Shown here in pieces: positions 1 through 5,003 of a stretch of DNA of 6,093 bases. This DNA is from JBDTMT01 sp039934135 (GTDB taxonomy: Bacteria > Desulfobacterota > Binatia > HRBIN30 > CADEER01), in contig JBDTMT010000389.1 in assembly GCA_039934135.1 (NCBI GenBank), forward strand, positions 1-6,093, given 5' to 3'. Within the stretch, counting starts at the first letter, position 1. Each line of letters opens with the position of its first letter. The notes under the pieces were generated by a model. The model saw only the letters and a list, made by a program, of their open reading frames with translations. It searched no databases and was not told the DNA's origin. Position numbers and translations under genes: made by a program.

Positions 1-44
1 CTTTGCCCCCGGAGCCCCTCCGACGGGGTCCACGCCGCAGCGCT

Positions 45-71
45 GACGCGGCGCGGCAAACCGGCCGCGTC
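45..71 (+). terminator. Strong GC-rich hairpin, possible terminator of an upstream gene
   Basis: GACGCGGC (45-52) pairs with GCCGCGTC (64-71). After a bulged G at 53, CGG (54-56) pairs with CCG (61-63) around a CAAA loop, giving an 11-bp stem. A run of five T lies at 88-92, 16 bases past the stem, which is too far for a textbook intrinsic terminator. The hairpin begins at a TGA (44-46) in one frame, which would suit the end of an upstream gene. In DNA this GC-rich such stems also occur by chance. Confidence 0.3.
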
Positions 72-127
72 GCAACATGCAGACTCATTTTTCGCACCCG
101 ATGAACCTTTCGCCACCGTCATGCGCT

Positions 128-134
128 GAAGGGG
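128..134 (+). promoter_or_regulatory. Ribosome binding site selecting the start at 137
   Basis: GAAGGGG lies just before the ATG at 137. The spacing is short (four bases from AAGG to the ATG), but it is the only purine-rich stretch near a candidate start. The upstream in-frame ATG at 77 is preceded by a pyrimidine-mixed sequence without any Shine-Dalgarno match, which argues for 137. Confidence 0.5.
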
Positions 135-136
135 TG

Positions 137-667
137 ATGGCCGATACTGCCCGCGACCCACAGGCGCACCTGGACCTGCTCGAGCTCGACGCGCTGCGCG
201 CCGGCGAGGCGGTGGCCGCGAGCGCGGCGGCGCACGCGGCGTGGTGCGGCGCATGCGCCGCCGAGCTGACGGCGCTGACCGCCCTACAGACCGCGTTGCG
301 CACACCGACGGCGACGGTCGTACCATTGGCGCGCGACAACGCCATCCTCGCCGCGGCACATTTGCAGGCGGCGCGTATGCGCCGCAGCCGGCGCCGCTTC
401 CTGCCCGGCGCCTTTGCCGCCGCCGCCATCGCCGTGTTGGCCATCGCCGCGCTGCTGCGCGCCCCGCTGCACCGGCCGCAGAGCGCCCCGGTGCAGGTCG
501 CCGCGGCGCTGGCGCAGCGGCTGCTGCGCGACGCCGACGCCGATCGCGACGGCGACGGGCGCGTCACCGTGCTCGATGCCTTCGCGCTGGCGCGCGCCGG
601 TGATGCGGACCCCAGACGCGTCGACGCGGTGCTCGCCATGGCCGTCTCGCTGGAGTCGAACCGATGA
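137..667 (+). CDS. Membrane-anchored ZAS-type anti-sigma-like protein with a dockerin/EF-hand tail
   Basis: This predicted 176-residue single-pass inner-membrane protein probably regulates an ECF sigma factor. The N-terminal part has H33-x3-C37-x2-C40 within a helical context and a preceding His at 11, the pattern of zinc-binding anti-sigma (ZAS/zf-HC2) domains. A basic stretch (about 80-88) precedes one hydrophobic segment (about 89-107), so the ZAS part should be cytoplasmic and the tail extracytoplasmic. The tail contains D136-x-D138-x-D140-G141-x-V143-x3-D147, a complete calcium-binding loop of dockerin/EF-hand type, followed by a short helix. Only one clear loop is present, whereas classical dockerins have two; residues 157-173 may be a degenerate second half. 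The start at 137 follows a GAAGGGG; an in-frame ATG at 77 would add 20 residues without homology-like features. The stop overlaps the next start (ATGA). No partner sigma gene is visible. The ZAS assignment rests on one short motif and the topology; the calcium loop is clearer. Confidence 0.75.
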   Translation: MADTARDPQAHLDLLELDALRAGEAVAASAAAHAAWCGACAAELTALTALQTALRTPTATVVPLARDNAILAAAHLQAARMRRSRRRFLPGAFAAAAIAVLAIAALLRAPLHRPQSAPVQVAAALAQRLLRDADADRDGDGRVTVLDAFALARAGDADPRRVDAVLAMAVSLESNR

Positions 668-1143
668 CCCGCCGGCGCGCCGCAGCCCTCGCTCGACGTG
701 GCGTCGTCAGGCGCGGGCTCGTCGCCGGCCTGCTCGCCCTCACCCTGTGCGCGCTGCCGGCGCGCGCCGAGAGCGCGGCGCGCTTTCGCACGCTGGCGGT
801 GTGGCTCGATGCCGGCAGCGAGCCGCTCGCCGCCTACCAGATCGAGATCCGCGCCAGCGACGGCGCCACGATCGTCGGCGTCGAGGGCGGCGCCACCGCC
901 GCCTTTGCCGCGCCGCCACACTACGATCCGGCCGCATTGCAGAGCGGGCGCATCATCCTCGCCACCTTCACCACCGCCGCCCACGTGCCGCGCGGCCGCA
1001 CCCGGGTAGCCACGCTGCACGTGCGCGAGGCGGCCGGCAGCGCACCGACCTATCGCGCCGAGGTCGTCGCCGCCGCGACGCCCGACGGCCGCCGCATCCC
1101 CGTCACCGTTGAGCTGCTTGCTCAGCAAGGAGACCCCGCATGA
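664..1143 (+). CDS. Secreted small protein with a cohesin-like beta domain
   Basis: This 159-residue exported protein has an Arg-rich n-region (3-17), a hydrophobic core (about 18-31) and a probable signal peptidase I site after A35 (A-R-A). The mature part (about 42-150) is one all-beta domain. Its order of elements matches cohesins: an opening strand VWLDAGSEPLAAYQIEI, a YDP motif (87-89) followed by A-x-L, a G-R-I-I-L-A-T-F strand (95-102), then R-V-A-T-L-H-V (114-120) and closing strands after residue 128. Cohesins bind dockerin modules, and the preceding gene encodes a dockerin-type loop. The gene overlaps that one by four bases (ATGA) with a GGAG at 652-655 inside it, and overlaps the next gene the same way, so all three should be co-translated. 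There are no cysteines in the mature part and no enzyme motifs. The cohesin call is by pattern, not by a profile match; another Ig-like beta-sandwich is the alternative. Confidence 0.72.
   Translation: MTRRRAAALARRGVVRRGLVAGLLALTLCALPARAESAARFRTLAVWLDAGSEPLAAYQIEIRASDGATIVGVEGGATAAFAAPPHYDPAALQSGRIILATFTTAAHVPRGRTRVATLHVREAAGSAPTYRAEVVAAATPDGRRIPVTVELLAQQGDPA
1127..1132 (+). promoter_or_regulatory. Strong ribosome binding site of the VIT/vWA gene
   Basis: AAGGAG lies seven bases before the ATG at 1140. It is the best Shine-Dalgarno match in the window and sits inside the 3' end of the preceding gene, so the downstream lipoprotein can be initiated independently as well as by coupling. It fixes the start so that a lipoprotein signal sequence begins at residue 1. 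Confidence 0.75.
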
Positions 1144-3512
1144 AGAAGTTCGCCGTCTTTGGCCTGGCTTTGCTGGTTGCCGCCGTCGTCTTTGCGTCCT
1201 GCAGTATGAAGAAAGAGCAGTCGGCGTCCGTCCCGCCGCCGCCGCTGTCAAAAGACGATCCGATCGTGCACGACGGGCGGCCTGAGACGGATGCGGCGAC
1301 CGCCCCGCCGCACGCCGCCTTCGGCAGCGTCGGCAGCGCGCCAAAGCAGCAACCGCTCGACCCCAATGTCGCGGCGCAGAGTGCACGCCCGCCCGTGAAC
1401 GCCGCCGGCACCAGCAATCGGGAAACAGGCGAGACCGAGGCGGGCCGCCAAGACGCGGGCCTGGCGTACCTGCATCGGCCGAAAGGTTTCGCGGAGCCAG
1501 GCGGCAGTCGCCGCTTTGGCGATGGCGGACCCAGCGTCGCCTCGCCGCAGCTGGCTCAGCCACGCGCCGCGGTCGCGGATGCTCGTGCCCTGCCGGCGCT
1601 GCGTGCGGGTGAAGAATTGTGGGTCATCGCGCGCGCCGACTGGCAGGAGAACGGCGTGGCCCAGCCGCCCGCCGAGCCGGAGGTGGGCGGACTGAAGGTC
1701 AAGCGGCCCGGCTCCGACGACGAAATCCCACTGCCGTTGAAGCACACCGACGTGCAGGCCAGCGTCGCCGGCTACATCGCCAGCGTCGCCGTTACCCAGC
1801 AGTACGAGAATCCCTACGCTGAGAAGATCGAGGCGCTGTACGTCTTTCCGTTGCCGCAGGACGCGGCGGTCAGCGAGTTTGTCATGACCGTCGGCGAGCG
1901 CCACATTCGCGGCCTGATCCGCGAACGCCAACAAGCCGAAGAGCTCTATGCCGAGGCGCGCCAGCAGGGCTACGTCGCCTCGCTGCTCACCCAGGAGCGG
2001 CCGAACATCTTCACCCAGGCGGTCGCCAACATCGAACCGGGCAAGCGCATCGACGTGCAGCTGACGTACTTCAACCCGCTGGCGCTGCACGACGGCGAAT
2101 ACGAGTTCGTCTTTCCGATGGTCGTCGGCCCGCGCTTCAACCCGCCGGGCAGCCGCGACGGCATCGGCGCTGTGCCGCGCGGCCAATACGGCAGCTCCGG
2201 CCAGGCGACCGAGGTGCACTACCTGGCGCCGGGCGAGCGCAGCGGCCACGACATCGCGCTGACCGTCGACATCGACGCCGGCCTGCCGATCGAACAGCTG
2301 GAGAGCCCGACGCACGTCATCGACACCACGGCGCCGTCGCCGACGCGCCGCCGCGTCACGCTGCACGCCGCCGACAGCGTCCCCAACAAGGACTTCGTGC
2401 TGCGCTACCGCCTCGCCGGCGACGACGTACGCGGTGCCTTCCTCGCCCACCGCGACAACCGCGGCGGCTTCTTCACGCTGATGCTGCAGCCGCCGGCCGA
2501 GCTCGCCGCCGCGCCGCGCGCGCCGATGGAGCTGATCTTCGTCCTCGACTGCTCCGGCAGTATGAGCGGCGCGCCGCTCGACATCGCCAAACGCACCGCC
2601 GAGCGCGCCCTGCGCCGCCTGACGGCCGACGACACCTTCCAGATCGTGCAGTTCAGCAGCAGCGCCGCACAGCTCGGCCCGCGGCCGCTGCCGGCGACGC
2701 CGCAGAATCTCGAGCGCGGCCTGACGTATCTGAACTCGCTGCAGAGCGAGGGCGGCACGATGATGATCGAGGGCATCAAGGCGGCGCTCGACTTCCCGCA
2801 CGACTCCAAGCGCCTGCGCGTCGTGTCGTTCATGACCGACGGCTTCATCGGCAACGACCCGGAGATCCTCGGCGAGGTGCAGCGGCGCGTCGGCGAGGCG
2901 CGCCTGTTCAGCTTCGGCATCGGCTCGTCGACCAACCGCTACCTGCTCGACCGCATGGCCGTGCTCGGCCGCGGCGCGGTGGCCTACGTCGGCCTCGACG
3001 AAGGCTCGCAGCGCGCCGTCGACCAGTTCTACGACCGCGTCTCGCATCCGGCGCTCGCCGATCTGCAGATCGATTGGGGCAATCTCGACGTCACCGACGT
3101 CTATCCGCAGCGCCTGCCCGACCTCTTCGTCGGCCGCCCGGTCGTCGTCACCGGCCGCTACCGCGGCGATGCGCCGACCACCGTCCGCGTGCGCGGCAAG
3201 GCCGGCGGTGTGGCGCGCGAGATAGCCATCGCCGTCGACCCGAGGGGCGCGGCGACGCGTCCGGCGCTGCCCAGCGTCTGGGCGCGCATGAAGATCGCCG
3301 ACCTGGAGGACCGCGCCACCACCGACGACAACCGCGCCCTCGACGGCGAGATCAAGCAGGTGGCGTTGGAGTACGGCTTGATGTCGGCCTACACCGCCTT
3401 CCTCGCCGTCGACGCCAGTCACGTCACCGCCGGCGACCACGGCACCACCGTCGCCGTGCCGGTGCCGGTGCCCGACGGCGTGCGCTACGACACCACGGTC
3501 GCCGAGCGGTAG
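1140..3512 (+). CDS. VIT and von Willebrand A domain lipoprotein
   Basis: This 790-residue envelope lipoprotein is related to the inter-alpha-trypsin inhibitor heavy-chain-like family of bacteria. It starts with a lipoprotein signal: K2-K3, a hydrophobic core (4-18) and a lipobox-like F-A-S-C21. Ser at +2 favours the outer membrane. Residues 22-197 are a Pro/Ala/Gly-rich linker with little predicted structure. A VIT domain spans about 198-332, with the typical Y-x-F-P-L-P and later R-x-x-A-x-x-x-Y segments. A vWA domain spans about 463-618 with an intact metal ion-dependent adhesion site: D470-C-S472-G-S474, T540 and D567. A beta-rich part follows, then the conserved C-terminal block Y745-G-L-M-S-A-Y-T-A-F-L-A-V-D758 and a Val/Pro-rich end. 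vWA domains with MIDAS bind protein ligands through Mg2+ or Ca2+; VIT domains are thought to be protein-interaction modules. There is no C-terminal sortase motif or membrane segment, unlike the sortase-target members of the family. It is the last gene of the operon. The domain call is firm; the ligand is unknown. Confidence 0.95.
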   Translation: MKKFAVFGLALLVAAVVFASCSMKKEQSASVPPPPLSKDDPIVHDGRPETDAATAPPHAAFGSVGSAPKQQPLDPNVAAQSARPPVNAAGTSNRETGETEAGRQDAGLAYLHRPKGFAEPGGSRRFGDGGPSVASPQLAQPRAAVADARALPALRAGEELWVIARADWQENGVAQPPAEPEVGGLKVKRPGSDDEIPLPLKHTDVQASVAGYIASVAVTQQYENPYAEKIEALYVFPLPQDAAVSEFVMTVGERHIRGLIRERQQAEELYAEARQQGYVASLLTQERPNIFTQAVANIEPGKRIDVQLTYFNPLALHDGEYEFVFPMVVGPRFNPPGSRDGIGAVPRGQYGSSGQATEVHYLAPGERSGHDIALTVDIDAGLPIEQLESPTHVIDTTAPSPTRRRVTLHAADSVPNKDFVLRYRLAGDDVRGAFLAHRDNRGGFFTLMLQPPAELAAAPRAPMELIFVLDCSGSMSGAPLDIAKRTAERALRRLTADDTFQIVQFSSSAAQLGPRPLPATPQNLERGLTYLNSLQSEGGTMMIEGIKAALDFPHDSKRLRVVSFMTDGFIGNDPEILGEVQRRVGEARLFSFGIGSSTNRYLLDRMAVLGRGAVAYVGLDEGSQRAVDQFYDRVSHPALADLQIDWGNLDVTDVYPQRLPDLFVGRPVVVTGRYRGDAPTTVRVRGKAGGVAREIAIAVDPRGAATRPALPSVWARMKIADLEDRATTDDNRALDGEIKQVALEYGLMSAYTAFLAVDASHVTAGDHGTTVAVPVPVPDGVRYDTTVAER

Positions 3513-3520
3513 CGTCTTCT

Positions 3521-3600
3521 GCAGTAGCGTGGCCGTCCCGGCCGCTCCGTCAGTTTCTTCTGAAACGCAGAAGGAACGGCCGGAACGGCCGCGCTACTGC
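3521..3600. repeat. Long inverted repeat between convergent genes, possible bidirectional terminator
   Basis: The arm at 3521-3548 (beginning GCAGTAGCG) is the reverse complement of 3573-3600 (ending CGCTACTGC) in 25 of 28 positions. One of the three differences is G-U compatible in RNA. The 24-base centre contains a second small hairpin, GTTTC (3553-3557) / GAAAC (3562-3566) with a TTCT loop. The element begins 8 bases after the stop of the VIT/vWA gene and ends 22 bases before the stop of the convergent transporter gene. It could therefore terminate transcription from both sides, although neither side has a long T tract. Such TAGCG-edged GC palindromes also look like dispersed REP-type elements. 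The repeat itself is directly visible; its role is inferred. Confidence 0.8.
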
Positions 3601-3622
3601 GGGGTGCTTTGGCCGCCGCCGT

Positions 3623-4789
3623 TCAGCCGATCGGCTCCGCGCGCGGCACAGCCGCGAAGCGCTGCAGGCCGAGCCCGAACACGACACAGGCGGCAACCGG
3701 CATCACGGCCGCCAGCGTGAACATGACGCGGTAGCCGTAGTGCTCGGCGACGATGCCGAAGGCGAAGGCGCTGCCGCTGACGCCGAGGTTGAAGGCGCCG
3801 TTGAACAGCGCCTGGGCGCGGCCGAGCTGCGCCTCGCTGGAGAGATCGACCAGGTAGGCGTGCAGGGTCGGATAGTTGATGCCCTGCGCCGTGCCGAACA
3901 GCGCGCCGGCGGCGAACAGCGACGGCAGACTGTGCACCGACGCCAGCCAGAAAATCGCCACGGCGAGTCCGATCAGCGACGGCATGATCACCAGCCGTCG
4001 GCCGACGCGATCGGACAAGCCGGCGCCAACCAGACGGGTGAGAATCGCCATCGACGTATAGGCGGCGAAGAAGTAGCCGACGCGACCGAAGCCTTCGCTG
4101 GTCACGTAGGTGGCGATGAAGGTGATGACGCTGCCGAAGCCCATGCCGGCGAGAGTCATCGTCGCCGCCACGACCCAATGTTCGGGATTGAGGCGCCGAT
4201 CGCGCGCCGTGACGCTGTGGTACGCGGCGACCACCGGATCGCGCAACGACAGCGCCAGCACGAACGACACGCTGGAGCACAGCATGGCGGCAAGGAACAA
4301 TGCCGGAAAGCCGGCCCGATGCACCAACTCCTCGCCGAGTCCGGGCGCCAGCGCATGCGTCAGCAGCGTCGACAACCCGAACAGGCCGAGCGCCTGGGCG
4401 CGTCGGGCGCGTGGCGCGAACTCGGCGGCAAAAGTCGTCGTCGCCGTGAACGCCGCCGCCATGCTCGCCCCCTGCAGGGCGCGTAGGACGTACAGCACCA
4501 GACCGAGGCGATCGAAGAGCAGAAAGCCGAGCGACGCCAGCGTCATGCCGGCAGCGCCGAGCAGCAGGAAGACGCGCCGGCCGCGGCGATCGATGCTGAG
4601 GCCGATCAGCGGCAGGACCAGCAGCGACGCCAGACCCGCCGTGCCCATGATGCCGCCGATCGTCGCCTCGCCGCCGCCGAGCTCGCGGATGTGCAGCGGC
4701 AGCAGGAAGTACGCCGCGAAGTTGAGAAAGAAGAAGAAGTTCGCTGCGGTGGCGCGCAGAAACGGAGCGCTCAGCAGACGATCGGCCAT
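3623..4789 (-). CDS. Major facilitator superfamily transporter, 12 TM
   Basis: This 388-residue inner-membrane transporter has the usual MFS length and is probably a proton-coupled efflux or uptake carrier of unknown substrate. The conserved loop between TM2 and TM3 is present as G63-L-S-I-D67-R-R-G70-R-R72. The TM4 motif R103-A-L-Q106-G107 follows, and the pseudo-symmetric loop in the second half is G257-L-S-D260-R-V-G263-R-R265. About twelve hydrophobic segments are split by a polar central loop (about 182-205). A Phe-rich first helix (N17-F-F-F-F) is encoded by a short TTC run. The start at 4789 gives a normal MFS N-terminus. In-frame ATG 4849 would add 20 Pro/Ser-rich residues and falls inside an 8-bp repeat array, so it is less likely. 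Neither start has a clear Shine-Dalgarno sequence. The gene is divergent from the hydrolase at 5004 and convergent with the VIT/vWA gene. The closest look is that of drug or sugar efflux permeases; the substrate cannot be read from the sequence. Confidence 0.93.
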   Translation of the reverse strand: MADRLLSAPFLRATAANFFFFLNFAAYFLLPLHIRELGGGEATIGGIMGTAGLASLLVLPLIGLSIDRRGRRVFLLLGAAGMTLASLGFLLFDRLGLVLYVLRALQGASMAAAFTATTTFAAEFAPRARRAQALGLFGLSTLLTHALAPGLGEELVHRAGFPALFLAAMLCSSVSFVLALSLRDPVVAAYHSVTARDRRLNPEHWVVAATMTLAGMGFGSVITFIATYVTSEGFGRVGYFFAAYTSMAILTRLVGAGLSDRVGRRLVIMPSLIGLAVAIFWLASVHSLPSLFAAGALFGTAQGINYPTLHAYLVDLSSEAQLGRAQALFNGAFNLGVSGSAFAFGIVAEHYGYRVMFTLAAVMPVAACVVFGLGLQRFAAVPRAEPIG

Positions 4790-4832
4790 CAACGGAGTGG
4801 GAGTATCGGTCGGAGACGCGCTGGACAAGCGG

Positions 4833-4864
4833 GGAGGCCGTGAGCCCATGCGCCCGTGAGCTCG
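4833..4864 (-). repeat. Degenerate 8-bp tandem array, minus orientation, four units
   Basis: Read on the minus strand from 4864 to 4833 the units are CGAGCTCA, CGGGCGCA, TGGGCTCA and CGGCCTCC. They are variants of the octamer CGGGCTCA seen in the opposite orientation at 4907-4954. The array lies 43 bases upstream of the transporter start at 4789 and would be in its 5' leader or promoter zone. Because the period is 8 it does not keep a reading frame, which speaks against coding use. Confidence 0.6.
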
Positions 4865-4906
4865 AAAGACCTTGTCTCGAAGCTGGCGCGGCGCCGACTT
4901 TCCGAA

Positions 4907-4954
4907 CGGGCTCACGGGCGCACCGGCGCACGGGCTCACCGCCTCACCGCCCAA
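4907..4954 (+). repeat. Degenerate 8-bp tandem array, plus orientation, six units
   Basis: Consecutive octamers are CGGGCTCA, CGGGCGCA, CCGGCGCA, CGGGCTCA, CCGCCTCA and CCGCCCAA, with consensus C-S-G-G-C-K-C-A and decay towards the right. The array ends 49 bases before the hydrolase start at 5004. With the minus-strand array at 4833-4864 it forms an imperfect inverted repeat around a 42-base spacer (4865-4906). It could be a minisatellite-like element or a cluster of regulator sites between the divergent genes; the sequence alone does not tell. Confidence 0.7.
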
Positions 4955-4992
4955 TTCACGCCCGCCCCTTTTCCAACCCCGCCAAAGTCCGC

Positions 4993-4996
4993 AGGA
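4993..4996 (+). promoter_or_regulatory. Ribosome binding site selecting the start at 5004
   Basis: AGGA seven bases before the ATG at 5004 is a well-placed Shine-Dalgarno core. The longer in-frame alternative starting at 4872 has none and would translate through the octamer array, so 5004 is preferred. Confidence 0.6.
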
Positions 4997-5003
4997 TGCC
5001 CCT

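Larger units (their letters stand above)
1..136. other. Left-edge region upstream of the operon, unassigned
   Basis: No gene can be recognised here. One + strand frame (starting at base 1) is open to a TGA at 127-129 and has G/C-rich third positions. It could be the last 42 codons of an upstream gene whose stop overlaps the ribosome binding site of the next gene, but the peptide resembles no family I know and lacks the helical look of a sigma factor C-terminus. Another frame stops at 44-46, immediately before a strong hairpin (45-71), which would instead make 47-136 an intergenic leader. The two readings exclude each other and the sequence does not decide between them. Confidence 0.3.

Noticed and set aside
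102..128. ECF-type promoter suggested by TGAACCTTT at 102-110
   Set aside because: The -35-like motif is suggestive, but the CGTC at 117-120 is only nine bases away. A -10 at normal spacing (near 124-128) would place the transcript start almost on the ATG at 137.
77..136. Upstream start at 77 for the anti-sigma-like gene
   Set aside because: It has no Shine-Dalgarno sequence, and the extra 20 residues show no feature. The ATG at 137 follows GAAGGGG.
85..1563. Minus-strand open frame of 492 codons opposite genes 1 and 2
   Set aside because: The composition is low-complexity Ala/Arg/Ser, there is no recognisable motif, and the plus strand has signal peptide, membrane and calcium-loop features with coupled starts.
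1248..3440. Long minus-strand open frame of 730 codons opposite the VIT/vWA gene
   Set aside because: It is an antisense shadow caused by high GC. Its translation is Arg/Ala/Val-rich without any domain, while the plus strand encodes intact VIT and vWA domains.
3074..4486. Plus-strand open frame of 470 codons spanning the end of the VIT/vWA gene and the transporter
   Set aside because: It runs out of frame through the vWA gene, across the inverted repeat and antisense to a clear MFS protein. The peptide is Arg/Gly/His-rich without family features.
4724..4741. GAA/TTC trinucleotide run as a phase-variation tract
   Set aside because: It encodes the Phe run of the transporter's first helix. Changes by three bases keep the frame, so switching on and off is not expected, and the run is short.
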